Below are positions 28,886-37,252 of a stretch of DNA of 43,932 bases, piece after piece. The notes beneath the pieces were generated by a model that did not search any database, was not told the origin of the DNA, and saw only the letters and a program-made list of their open reading frames with translations. Position 1 is the first letter of the stretch, and each line of letters opens with the position of its first letter. Source of the DNA: Bacteroidales bacterium (lineage in GTDB: Bacteria; Bacteroidota; Bacteroidia; Bacteroidales; UBA4181); NCBI GenBank assembly GCA_031275285.1, contig JAISOY010000093.1, positions 1 to 43,932 on the forward strand, written 5' to 3'. A program made the translations under genes and the position numbers.

Positions 28886-29046
28886 AATCAAGAAAATAAT
28901 CGATTCGTCATTTTGTGATTATTCCATTGATTGGTGGGATGACATTTTTTACTTTTTACATTTTCGCCGATAAATCGACATCGTTAATTTGATGGATATT
29001 CTTTTATTATATCAGGGCGATTAGTGCTGATCAATCAGTAAAATAC

Positions 29047-29054
29047 TAGTTTTG
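29047..29054 (+). promoter_or_regulatory. promoter -7 box for the DUF1080/radical SAM pair
   Basis: TAGTTTTG, an exact TAnnTTTG match, is 33 bp before the ATG at 29088. No -33 box is evident. Confidence 0.45.
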
Positions 29055-29087
29055 TAAGAAATCATCGTTCAACAAAATATCCTTCCC

Positions 29088-29759
29088 ATGAATAAATATA
29101 TCGTATTGGGATTTTTGATTTATAGTCTGGTTGGTTGCCGCACGGCAAAATGGGAGCCTTTATTTCCGGGTGATGGAAAACCGGAAGAATGGTTTACGGG
29201 ACATTGGGCAGATGTAGCTGATCCGGCTCCGGAAGGAACTGACTGGCAGGTTAAAAACGGCATACTCACCAATGAAGGAGTAAGAGGCGGATGGATATTG
29301 AGCAAAAAAGAATACTGTAATTTTGAATTGGAATTTGAATTTCTTCTCGGGGAAAAAGGAAACAGCGGATGTGCCTTGAGGGTTCCTGCCAAAGGTGATC
29401 CGGCTTTTGATGGCATAGAATTGCAGATGGCCGATCTGAGATACAACCGGGATGCTGCCGATTCGGAGCTAACAGGGGGAATATACAGGGCTTTAGCGCC
29501 ACTACAACAGGTATATAAGCCTTTGGAATGGAATAAATACCGTATCTTCTGCAATGGTTCTCATATCAAAGTGAAATTGAATGATATACTGATTCAGGAT
29601 TTCAATATGAAAGATTATGACATGACAGTCATGAGACACAATGGAAAGGAAGCTGTGCCCCTTAACAAGCGGCCACTCTGCGGACATATCGGATTTCAGG
29701 AATTAAGCAGGGATTCCAAAGCACAGGTCAGGAATATACGGATCAAAGAATTCAGGTAA
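29088..29759 (+). CDS. DUF1080 protein (3-keto-disaccharide hydrolase-like), lipoprotein
   Basis: Periplasmic lipoprotein (lipobox LVGC, Cys17) of 223 residues with a concanavalin-like DUF1080 fold (PF06439). Family members include enzymes that cleave 3-keto-glycosides. Core motifs: WQVKNGILTNEGVRGGWILS, NFELEFEFLLGEKGNSGCAL, GIELQMAD and the final CGHIGFQELSR followed by VRNIRIKEFR. It is followed after only 4 bp by the radical SAM gene, so the two are probably cotranscribed. A second DUF1080 gene lies at 30843-31565 on the other strand. Activity on 3-keto sugars is family knowledge; the substrate here is unknown. Confidence 0.85.
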   Translation: MNKYIVLGFLIYSLVGCRTAKWEPLFPGDGKPEEWFTGHWADVADPAPEGTDWQVKNGILTNEGVRGGWILSKKEYCNFELEFEFLLGEKGNSGCALRVPAKGDPAFDGIELQMADLRYNRDAADSELTGGIYRALAPLQQVYKPLEWNKYRIFCNGSHIKVKLNDILIQDFNMKDYDMTVMRHNGKEAVPLNKRPLCGHIGFQELSRDSKAQVRNIRIKEFR

Positions 29760-29763
29760 AACG

Positions 29764-30633
29764 ATGCAGTATATTGAAGCCAAAAGCATATTATCCAGAT
29801 TAAAGGAAAAGGATACATTTTTCGGGATCAGGTACAACATGAACCTGTACCGGGGATGTCAGCACGGTTGTATCTATTGCGATACACGTAGCGAATGTTA
29901 CGGAGTGGGTGACATATCCCTGATCCGTGTAAAGAAAAATGCGATCGAACTACTTTCAAAGGAACTATCCAACAAGAAAAAGATCAGGGATACCATCGGT
30001 ACCGGTTCCATGAATGACCCGTATATGCCCCTGGAAAAAGAACTGGGAATGGTGCGTAAAGCATTACAGGTTATAGCAGAGAATAAATACCCGACACATA
30101 TCATCACCAAAAGCCGACTGGTGGTCCGTGATACGGACCTATTGCAGGAAATTTCCCAGAAATATGCTGCAGTAAGTTTTTCCATTACAACGGCAGATGA
30201 CCATCTTTCGAAAAAATTGGAGCCTGGTGCACCAAAAACATCAGAACGGTTTACTGCCCTGGAAAATTTAGCGAAAAAAGGTATTTATACCGGAGTAACA
30301 CTGATGCCCATACTGCCGTTTATTAATGATACCAAAGACAACTTACAGTCCTTACTTCAAATGGCTAAAGATTCCGGAGCTTCTTATGTATTCCCGATGT
30401 TTGGCGTTACTCTACGAAAAGGATCAAGGGATTTCTTTTACCAGATGCTGGATACAAACTTTCCAGGTATAAAGAGTAAATATGAGTCTCATTTTAAAGA
30501 ACAGTATATTTGTGACAGCCCGAACTACCGGATACTATACAATACTTTCGCTGAGCTATCCGACAAGCTGAATCTGAATACACGGATCAATTTTTACACT
30601 CCACCACCCGACACACAATTATCATTATTTTAA
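29764..30633 (+). CDS. SPL-family radical SAM protein
   Basis: Radical SAM protein of 289 residues. The cluster motif is of the C-x3-C-x2-C type: RGCQHGCIYCDTRS (about 31-44). It is followed by IGTGSMNDPYMPLEKELGMVRK and ITKSRLVVRDTDLL, signatures of the spore-photoproduct-lyase-like/Rv2578c group. That group is widespread and mostly uncharacterised; a true photoproduct lyase role is not implied in a non-sporulating organism. It is translated right behind the DUF1080 lipoprotein gene (4-bp gap). A bidirectional terminator lies 156 bp downstream. Confidence 0.85.
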   Translation: MQYIEAKSILSRLKEKDTFFGIRYNMNLYRGCQHGCIYCDTRSECYGVGDISLIRVKKNAIELLSKELSNKKKIRDTIGTGSMNDPYMPLEKELGMVRKALQVIAENKYPTHIITKSRLVVRDTDLLQEISQKYAAVSFSITTADDHLSKKLEPGAPKTSERFTALENLAKKGIYTGVTLMPILPFINDTKDNLQSLLQMAKDSGASYVFPMFGVTLRKGSRDFFYQMLDTNFPGIKSKYESHFKEQYICDSPNYRILYNTFAELSDKLNLNTRINFYTPPPDTQLSLF

Positions 30634-30789
30634 TTATATTGTTACTTATTGGTCTGTTCCACATTGAATAAATCCCACAAATATCTATACATATCTCGTT
30701 CACATAACTCACAATATAAGTGACTTAAAAATACACAATCATCAATTACCAATTATCAATTATATAATGCCTTCTCTTACAGATACTAA

Positions 30790-30816
30790 AAAAGCTACCC
30801 AAAACGGATAGCTTTT
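30790..30816. terminator. bidirectional rho-independent terminator
   Basis: The hairpin AAAAGCTA...TAGCTTTT has an 8-bp outer stem, one mismatch, a CC/GG inner stem and a 5-base loop. It sits between the convergent radical SAM and DUF1080 genes. A-rich and T-rich flanks allow it to act in both directions. Confidence 0.7.
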
Positions 30817-30842
30817 GATAAATCTATTTATTTTTCAATAGT

Positions 30843-31565
30843 TTACAGTTCGCGGATTTTAATGTTCCTGAACCAGCAATCATAGCCATGGTCCTGTAAT
30901 CCTATGTATCCTTCTTTAGCAGGACCGTTTTTAAAGCCTGCCCAATCTTTAAATTTGCTTTTAGCAACCAACTCTTTCCATTCAGGAGTCCACAACTCAT
31001 ACTCCACCACTTTAACCCCATTCTGGGTATGTGTTACTTTACCATCTTTCACACGTATCACGATATTGTTCCATTCACCGGCAGGTTTGGCATTTTGAGG
31101 CAACGCCGGGATCATATCATAAAGCGAACCGGCAAGATGATTGGCTAATTTGTTATCAGATGCATTCCAGTTGTCCAGTACCTGAATCTCAGGAGCAGCA
31201 GAATAAATCGGTTTTCCGGGTTCTTCCACTACATAATAGAAAATACCGGAATTACCTTCTTTTTCTATTTTCCAGTCAATGGACAATTCGAAATTTTTGT
31301 ATTTCTTATTTCCAAACAATATATCTCCTCCCTGGCCATATCCTTTTCTCTCGCCTCTGAGTACCTTCATCGATTCATCATCAATGACCCAATTGGAAGC
31401 CATTTCCGTTGAATTACATTTACGCCAGCCATCAAAATTTATACCATCAAATAAAAGTACCCATCCTCCTTTTTTTTCCTTGGATGTCAATACATTATTT
31501 TTTTGTGCCCAAACGGATGTGAAACACATCACCACCAAAAGCATTGAAAATGTTATCTTTTTCAT
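30843..31565 (-). CDS. DUF1080 protein (3-keto-disaccharide hydrolase-like), secreted
   Basis: The only minus-strand gene right of 22 kb; 240 residues. The signal peptide ends SVWAQ (about 21). The DUF1080 fold shows WVLLFDGINFDGWRK, NFELSIDWKIEKEGNSGIFY, APEIQVLDNWNASDN, AGSLYDMIPA, WNNIVIRVKDGKVTHTQNGV and the end YIGLQDHGYDCWFRNIKIREL. This is the classic secreted version, closer to the 3-keto-disaccharide hydrolase prototype than the 29088 copy. It is divergent from the ThuA-like gene across a 252-bp spacer, an arrangement often seen with 3-keto-sugar pathways. Confidence 0.9.
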   Translation of the reverse strand: MKKITFSMLLVVMCFTSVWAQKNNVLTSKEKKGGWVLLFDGINFDGWRKCNSTEMASNWVIDDESMKVLRGERKGYGQGGDILFGNKKYKNFELSIDWKIEKEGNSGIFYYVVEEPGKPIYSAAPEIQVLDNWNASDNKLANHLAGSLYDMIPALPQNAKPAGEWNNIVIRVKDGKVTHTQNGVKVVEYELWTPEWKELVAKSKFKDWAGFKNGPAKEGYIGLQDHGYDCWFRNIKIREL

Positions 31566-31721
31566 TGGTTTTATTGTTTTATTGTTTTAAAGAATAAGAA
31601 GCTGTGAAGGTAGGGATATTTTTTATTCAATAATTCTTTGAATACAGAATCAATTTTTTTTTAACATTATTTCACTTTTACTTAAACGGATAATAAGATC
31701 TTTCTATATCATAAAACAGTT

Positions 31722-31737
31722 ATCAAACCTTTTTTGA
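31722..31737. repeat. shared leader motif, copy 1 (before ThuA-like gene)
   Basis: ATCAAACCTTTTTTGA is identical to 32758-32773. Seven bases to the left also match at five positions. It lies 80 bp before the ThuA-like start and within the divergent spacer to the DUF1080 gene. It could be an operator or promoter element; no partner regulator is encoded nearby. Confidence 0.5.
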
Positions 31738-31817
31738 GAGATTTTAAACTTGCAATGAAAAATAAACTTATAATATTGTACCATAAAAACATCCCTGATC
31801 ATAAAAAAAATAATATC

Positions 31818-32651
31818 ATGAGAAATAACAATTTACGAATCGGTATTTTCACTTTCATTCTTTCGGTATTTGCTTCTGTTTCTTTACTTCAGGCACAGTA
31901 TCCGGCGCAATATGCTTCCGGGCCGCGCTTCAAAGCATTGGTATACCACACCAAACATGCAGAAGGAGCTCATGTGGAGTTTGCCGAACAAGGCGTTGAG
32001 TTTTTTAAAAAGCTGAACTACGGCAATGGATTTATCCTGCATACGACCATGGATTTGTCCGAATATCCCTATGAAAAACTGAAAGAGTACGACATTGTAG
32101 TGATGCTGAACGGTTATCCCACCAACAAAGCGCAACGCGAAGCATTCCAGCAGTATATGGAAAACGGCGGCGGATGGATGGGCTTCCATGTGGCGGCATA
32201 TAATGACAAGAACACCAACTGGCCATGGTTGCTCGATTTTCTGGGAGGAGGTGTTTTCTATTGTAATAACTGGCCGCCGCAACCGGTCAAGGTAGTGGTG
32301 GACAATCCCAATCACCCCATCACCAAAAATCTGCCGGCATCTTTTATTGTTCCCGAAAGCGAATGGTATCAGTGGAACCCAAGCCCCCGGGAAAATAAAG
32401 ATATAGAAGTGCTGGTTTCTATTTCTCCCGATAATTATCCTTTAGGAATAAAAGACGTAGTGAACTTCGGCGATTTCCCGATCGTGTGGACCAACAAGAA
32501 ATACCGCATGATTTACCTGAATATGGGACATGGCGACGATGAATTTTCCGATGCCACGCAAAAATTGTTGTTCATCAATGCTTTTCGTTGGGTACTTTCC
32601 ACTGATAAAAAGGGAGACCCGTTCAAAGAGCAGAGGAATCTTAAGAAATAA
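31818..32651 (+). CDS. ThuA-like domain protein, secreted
   Basis: Periplasmic protein of 277 residues with a class-I-glutamine-amidotransferase-like ThuA fold. The frame is open from 31734, but the ATG at 31818 directly precedes a signal peptide ending LLQAQ and is preferred. Motifs: FKALVYHTKHAEGAHVEFAE, YDIVVMLNGYP, AFQQYMENGGGWMGFHVAAY and VWTNKKYRMIYLNMGHGDDEF. ThuA proteins take part in disaccharide use through 3-keto intermediates in rhizobia, and similar proteins accompany DUF1080 hydrolases in Bacteroidetes. The divergent DUF1080 neighbour fits this. No sugar 3-dehydrogenase is present in the window. Confidence 0.87.
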   Translation: MRNNNLRIGIFTFILSVFASVSLLQAQYPAQYASGPRFKALVYHTKHAEGAHVEFAEQGVEFFKKLNYGNGFILHTTMDLSEYPYEKLKEYDIVVMLNGYPTNKAQREAFQQYMENGGGWMGFHVAAYNDKNTNWPWLLDFLGGGVFYCNNWPPQPVKVVVDNPNHPITKNLPASFIVPESEWYQWNPSPRENKDIEVLVSISPDNYPLGIKDVVNFGDFPIVWTNKKYRMIYLNMGHGDDEFSDATQKLLFINAFRWVLSTDKKGDPFKEQRNLKK

Positions 32652-32725
32652 TGATGAATGATGAACTATAAACGATGAATAGCTTCATGCAATGTTTATC
32701 ATTCATAGTTTATCATTCATAGTTT
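32652..32725. repeat. imperfect inverted repeat spacer
   Basis: The ThuA-like gene is followed by ATGATGAATGATGAACTATA and further bases (32652-32676). Their near-complement appears at about 32698-32722 (ATCATTCATAG twice). The RNA could fold into a long AT-rich hairpin and may reduce read-through to the GH20-like gene. Confidence 0.5.
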
Positions 32726-32757
32726 AATTTCACTTTTTAATTATAAAAATAACTGTA

Positions 32758-32773
32758 ATCAAACCTTTTTTGA
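32758..32773. repeat. shared leader motif, copy 2 (before GH20-like gene)
   Basis: Identical 16-base motif to 31722-31737, 66 bp before the GH20-like start. Its recurrence at a similar distance upstream of two neighbouring genes suggests a common control element. Confidence 0.5.
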
Positions 32774-32839
32774 AAGAGATCAAACCACTGTTTAGGTAAT
32801 CGAATGTAACATTGCAATCCGATAATTGAATTATTAGAT

Positions 32840-33937
32840 ATGAGATATTTTTTGTTGGCCATCATCTTAATGACATCCTGCCTTACTAAGGCACAGGAGC
32901 AAAGTATGCTGGATGAAAAACTTCCGGTACGTGGATTGGCTATAGCGGCACCTTCTCCCTCCGGTTTGGAACTGTTTCTGAAATTCATTGAAACGGAACT
33001 GGCCCCGGCACAGTTTAACCTGTTAATATTACGTGTCGATTTTAACTATGCCTATGAAACCCATCCCGAGCTTCGTGATCCTGTTACATTATCAAAAGCG
33101 GATGTGAAACGCATAGTGAATATATGCAGTAAGTATAACATACAAATCGCACCGCAGGTGAATCTTTTGGGACACCAGTCATGGGCGGGACAAATTGGCA
33201 ATTTATTAAAAGTGTACCCCGAATTCGACGAAACGCCCCATGTGAAAATGCCGGAAAAATATGAGTGGCCTAATCCTGATGGCCTGTATTGTAAAAGCTA
33301 TTGTCCGTTGCATCCGGATGTACATAAAATTGTTTTCGAGCTGGTAGATGAATTACTGGATGCTTTCGAGACGAATCTGTTTCATGCAGGAATGGATGAA
33401 GTATTCTACATAGGTGACGACAAATGTCCCCGTTGTTCCGGACGGGACAAAGCCGAACTATTTGCCGGGGAAGTGACCCGGATACACCAGCATTTACAGC
33501 AGCGGAACGGACGCTTATATATATGGGGCGACAGGTTGATCGACGGAAAAACCACAGGAATAGGCATGTGGGAAGGAAGCATGAACCAGACCCATCGTGC
33601 TATAGACATGATCCCAAAGGATGTTTTTATCTGCGACTGGCATTATGAAAGAGCCGATCTGACTCCCGTTTATTTTGCCATGAAAGGTTTTGATGTAGCT
33701 ACCTGTCCCTGGAGAAAACCACAACTGGCCACCGTTCAGTTGAACGATATGTTGCGTTTCCGGCAGCAATCGGTAAAAGAAACAGCCCGGCATTTCCGGG
33801 GGATGATACAGACCGTGTGGTCCGGCGCAGATTCTTTCCTGAAATCATACTATGATAAAGAGACCTATAAAAAAGAAGAATCGGATGCCACCTGTTTGAA
33901 GCAACTGATTGCAGAATTTAAGAATTTGAATCAATAG
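32840..33937 (+). CDS. GH20-like glycoside hydrolase
   Basis: Secreted or lipid-anchored protein of 365 residues related to family 20 beta-N-acetylhexosaminidases but lacking the usual N-terminal accessory domain. The signal segment ends LMTSC (possible lipobox Cys14) or TKAQ. The barrel contains LLILRVDFNYAYETHPELRD, IAPQVNLLGHQSW, the paired catalytic Asp186-Glu187 in FHAGMDEVFYIG, YIWGDRL and IQTVWSG. The cysteines near 151-199 (YCKSYC, CPRC) are unusual and might bind metal or form disulfides. It ends 10 bp before the GH55-like gene, so the two are surely cotranscribed. The true substrate may not be a hexosaminide. Confidence 0.8.
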   Translation: MRYFLLAIILMTSCLTKAQEQSMLDEKLPVRGLAIAAPSPSGLELFLKFIETELAPAQFNLLILRVDFNYAYETHPELRDPVTLSKADVKRIVNICSKYNIQIAPQVNLLGHQSWAGQIGNLLKVYPEFDETPHVKMPEKYEWPNPDGLYCKSYCPLHPDVHKIVFELVDELLDAFETNLFHAGMDEVFYIGDDKCPRCSGRDKAELFAGEVTRIHQHLQQRNGRLYIWGDRLIDGKTTGIGMWEGSMNQTHRAIDMIPKDVFICDWHYERADLTPVYFAMKGFDVATCPWRKPQLATVQLNDMLRFRQQSVKETARHFRGMIQTVWSGADSFLKSYYDKETYKKEESDATCLKQLIAEFKNLNQ

Positions 33938-33947
33938 AAATAAGAAC

Positions 33948-36920
33948 ATGAATAAACTCATCACTCTTGGTCTTTTACTGGCCTTTTTGATTCCCGCTAC
34001 ATCTGTCCGGGCGCAGGGAACATCTGTATACCAGCAAAAACCGGACGATAAAGAGGCTTACTATTTTCCTGTATCAGACGGGAAAAAAGACGTAAGTAAA
34101 GAATTACAGGATGCCATTAACCTGGTAAAAAAAGAATACGGTTTTGGCATTGTGTTTATTCCCGAAGGAACTTACCGGATATCCAAAACCATCTATGTCC
34201 CGAGAGCTATCCGGTTGATCGGTTATGGAAAGAAACGTCCTTTGATCGTGCTTTCGAAAAACTCACCCGGATTCCAGCAGGAAATACCCAATGACAAAGG
34301 AAAAGCCAGTTACATGTTCTGGTTCACCAATAATGTAGTGGAAGAAGGCGGACAGGTTCATGATGCAGGTGCCAGTACTTTTTACAGCGCCATGTCCAAC
34401 ATCAACCTGAAAATAGAAGACGGCAACCCCCATGCCGTGGCATTGCGGACACATTTCGCACAACATAGTTTTGTGTCACACATCGATATTCAGATAGGAA
34501 ACGGGAAAGCCGGCCTGTTCGAAGTGGGGAACGAGATGCATAACGTCCGTTTTTTCGGCGGTGATTATGGGATTTATACGACCAAGTCCTCTCCCGGATG
34601 GCCCATGATGATGGTTGATACCTATTTCGAAAAACAGAAGAAAGCGGCCATTAAAACTCAGGAAGGAGGATTGGCAATTGTTCGTATGCAGGTAAGGAAT
34701 GTTCCTTCTGTACTGGATATCGATCCGAACTATTCAGATAAACTGTTTTTGGAAAACTGCCTGTTCGATAATGTTACCGGACCTGCTATCATTATCAGTA
34801 ACGAAAACAATGCTGGCAACCAGATCAGCCTGAGGAATGTGGATTGCCAAAAAGTGCCTGTACTCGTAAAATACAGACGCAGTGAAACCACCGTTCCGGG
34901 AAAAGGAAAAATATACCGTGTGAAAAATTACACACATGGTCTGCACGTCGATCACCTTGCTGCAGAACCGGAAATGCGCACCGATGTGGAGCTGGAAGAA
35001 CTGGACAAACTACCCGCCCCTGCAAAAAACGATATCCCGGCATTGCCGGATGTGTCCACCTGGGTCAACATTCGTGACCTGGGCGCTAAAGGTGATAATG
35101 AAACCGACGATACCCGTGTATTTCAGGAAGCCATCAAAAAATACCCCAATATTTATATACCGCAGGGATGGTATATCATTTCGGAACCATTGGTATTGCA
35201 ACCCAATACCAACCTGATCGGGCTTAATCCCATTTCCACCCAGCTGATACTGAAAGAAAGCACGCCCGCATTCAGTGGTTTCGGCGGACCTGTACCTCTG
35301 GTAGAAACACCCAAAGGTGGGACCAATATCATCAATAGTATCGGGATCAATACCGGAGGATATAATTACCGTGCTGTCGGCTGTAAATGGATGGCAGGAG
35401 CCGATTCCTACATGAACGACGTTAAATTCGTGGGTGGACACGGAGGGATGAACAAAGGTCCGCAACAGTCGGGGCGCGGGCAATCCGGACAGGCTCCCGG
35501 AAATATCACATCCGGAACCAACGCATGGGACTGCCAGTACTGGAGTCTCTGGATCACCGATGGCGGAGGCGGTACATTCAAAGATATCTGGACAGCCAGT
35601 ACTTTTGCCACAAGCGGTATTTATGTCAACAGTACATCCACCGAAGGACGTATCTATGCCATGTCTGTGGAACATCACACGCGTAATGAAGCCCGGTTCA
35701 GCCATGTTTCCAACTGGAAAGTATATGCCCTTCAACTGGAGGAAGAAAGCCGGGAAAGCCGTTATTGCCAACCATTGGAACTCGATAATTGTTCCGATAT
35801 GCTGTTCACCAACCTGTATATGTTTCAGGTAATACGCGTTAATACACCTTATCCGTACTCTATCCGGACATGGAACTGCCGCAATATCGAATTCCTGAAC
35901 CTGCACAACTATGCGCAGACCAAATATACGGCTGTTTTACCCTTGTATGATATGAACACCGGTATAGAAGTACGTCCCTGGGAAATGACCCGTTTGTTCA
36001 TTTCGGGTGATGAAGCAAAGACAACGCCTCTGAATATCAATGCTACGGGTCAGGTGCAAAAGCATGTGACCGGATTTGAATTTGCACAGGGAACTACCGC
36101 CGACAGTAAAGGAAATATCTATTTCTGCGAACAACGTATGCGTCGCTTATATAAATGGTCTGTGGAAACCAACACGGTAACCCCGTTGGCCGATTTTCCG
36201 TGGGAACCGCTATCATTGGGTTGCGACAGCAAGGATAATCTTCTGGTCATTTTCAGGTATGCACCGCAACCGGGACACTTGGTAGATGGAAAACAGGAGT
36301 CAGTACAACAATTGCCGGATACCGGAGGAACTTCATTCAGTGGCTGGGGTAACTCCGGATTCAGTGTATGGGCTTATTCCATCAACCCTGATAATCCGGA
36401 GGAAACCATTCAGCTATTACCCAAAGCGCCAATGGGAAGTATCAATAACATACACAAAGCCCTGTATCCTGCCAACAGATGGCGTGATTTCCATGACTTC
36501 AATACAGTGGTTACGTTCAGACCGGAAGAATGCTTCGTAGCCCCCGACGGACTCACCATTATACCCCGCCAGTACGATCTGGCACGTGCATGTGCCGTGC
36601 TGGAAGCCTTCCCGGGTAAACCCTTCTATTCTTCCGACGAATACGACAAAAGAATGGTAAAAATGGATGTCGCTTCCGACGGGACACTTTCCAATATGAG
36701 TTACTTCGTGGAAACAGGTGAATTCGGATCGGCAGTTGATAAACAGGGAAACCTGTATGTCACTGATGGACAAATTTACATTTTCAATAAAGATGGAAAA
36801 AGTACCGGACAAATCAAGGTTCCCGAAAGGCCGTTGACCATGTCGTTCGGAGGGAAGAACAAAGATATCCTGTTCATCAATTCACATCAGTCGTTGTATT
36901 CGGTAAAGCCTGGTAATTAA
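33948..36920 (+). CDS. GH55-like double beta-helix protein with SMP-30-type propeller
   Basis: Secreted protein of 990 residues. The signal peptide ends VRAQ. Two right-handed beta-helix modules follow (about 30-330 and 365-700), each opening with a pectate-lyase-3-type motif (FIPEGTYRISKTIYVPRAIR; NIRDLGAKGDNETDDTRVF). The second carries segments that align with family 55 exo-beta-1,3-glucanases: LWITDGGGGTFKDIW, MSVEHHTRNEARFSHVSNW and a Glu-rich stretch before RYCQP. Residues about 705-990 look like an SMP-30/gluconolactonase six-bladed propeller (GTTADSKGNIYFCEQRMRRL; ERPLTMSFGGKNKDILF). Likely role: release of glucose or gentiobiose units from beta-1,3-glucan; the propeller's task is unknown. 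It is coupled to the GH20-like gene and precedes GH5, GH3 and GH30. Confidence 0.8.
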   Translation: MNKLITLGLLLAFLIPATSVRAQGTSVYQQKPDDKEAYYFPVSDGKKDVSKELQDAINLVKKEYGFGIVFIPEGTYRISKTIYVPRAIRLIGYGKKRPLIVLSKNSPGFQQEIPNDKGKASYMFWFTNNVVEEGGQVHDAGASTFYSAMSNINLKIEDGNPHAVALRTHFAQHSFVSHIDIQIGNGKAGLFEVGNEMHNVRFFGGDYGIYTTKSSPGWPMMMVDTYFEKQKKAAIKTQEGGLAIVRMQVRNVPSVLDIDPNYSDKLFLENCLFDNVTGPAIIISNENNAGNQISLRNVDCQKVPVLVKYRRSETTVPGKGKIYRVKNYTHGLHVDHLAAEPEMRTDVELEELDKLPAPAKNDIPALPDVSTWVNIRDLGAKGDNETDDTRVFQEAIKKYPNIYIPQGWYIISEPLVLQPNTNLIGLNPISTQLILKESTPAFSGFGGPVPLVETPKGGTNIINSIGINTGGYNYRAVGCKWMAGADSYMNDVKFVGGHGGMNKGPQQSGRGQSGQAPGNITSGTNAWDCQYWSLWITDGGGGTFKDIWTASTFATSGIYVNSTSTEGRIYAMSVEHHTRNEARFSHVSNWKVYALQLEEESRESRYCQPLELDNCSDMLFTNLYMFQVIRVNTPYPYSIRTWNCRNIEFLNLHNYAQTKYTAVLPLYDMNTGIEVRPWEMTRLFISGDEAKTTPLNINATGQVQKHVTGFEFAQGTTADSKGNIYFCEQRMRRLYKWSVETNTVTPLADFPWEPLSLGCDSKDNLLVIFRYAPQPGHLVDGKQESVQQLPDTGGTSFSGWGNSGFSVWAYSINPDNPEETIQLLPKAPMGSINNIHKALYPANRWRDFHDFNTVVTFRPEECFVAPDGLTIIPRQYDLARACAVLEAFPGKPFYSSDEYDKRMVKMDVASDGTLSNMSYFVETGEFGSAVDKQGNLYVTDGQIYIFNKDGKSTGQIKVPERPLTMSFGGKNKDILFINSHQSLYSVKPGN

Positions 36921-37252
36921 TTGTTTTTTTATATTAATAAGTAAACGTTTTGATTTCGGTATATCATAACAACAGCAGATCCGGACGAAGTCCGTTTAAC
37001 AGGCAACGCCTGCCAAATTCGACAATTTTACTTGCTTCGCTGCGTGAGATCGCAGATGCTAAGTTCTGTCTGAACGAAGTCGTTAGACGGAGTGAGTTAA
37101 AACTTAGCGAAGCGTTCTCACGACCAAGAGGGAGTAATTGTCAAGCTGTTTTTGGTTCTTTTTGCAGCGTCAAAAAGAACAAGAAATCAATGAAAATACA
37201 AGCCTTTTCTTTACCCTTAGATCACACATGTTAATTATTCATCACTATTAAA
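36921..37252. other. intergenic region with inverted-repeat element
   Basis: A 332-bp stretch without a gene between the GH55-like and GH5 genes. Most of it is the dispersed element at 37021-37180. The last 70 bases hold no recognisable promoter. No coding potential is supported on either strand. Confidence 0.6.
37021..37180. repeat. MITE-like inverted-repeat element, copy B of dispersed repeat
   Basis: The outer arms GACAATTTTACT (37021-37032) and AGTAATTGTC (37133-37142) are near-complementary. Inside them, GCTTCGCT (37034-37041) pairs with AGCGAAGC (37106-37113) and CTAAGTT (37059-37065) with AACTTAG (37101-37107). The segment 37102-37137 resembles 10607-10644. A 9-bp stem with an 8-base loop (37155-37180, GTTCTTTTT with its complement) follows. 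There is no transposase. It is probably a non-autonomous element or folded RNA. Confidence 0.6.

Noticed and set aside
35010..35906. Antisense open frame of 298 codons within the GH55-like gene
   Set aside because: The plus strand carries the GH55 motifs here; the antisense product shows no domain.
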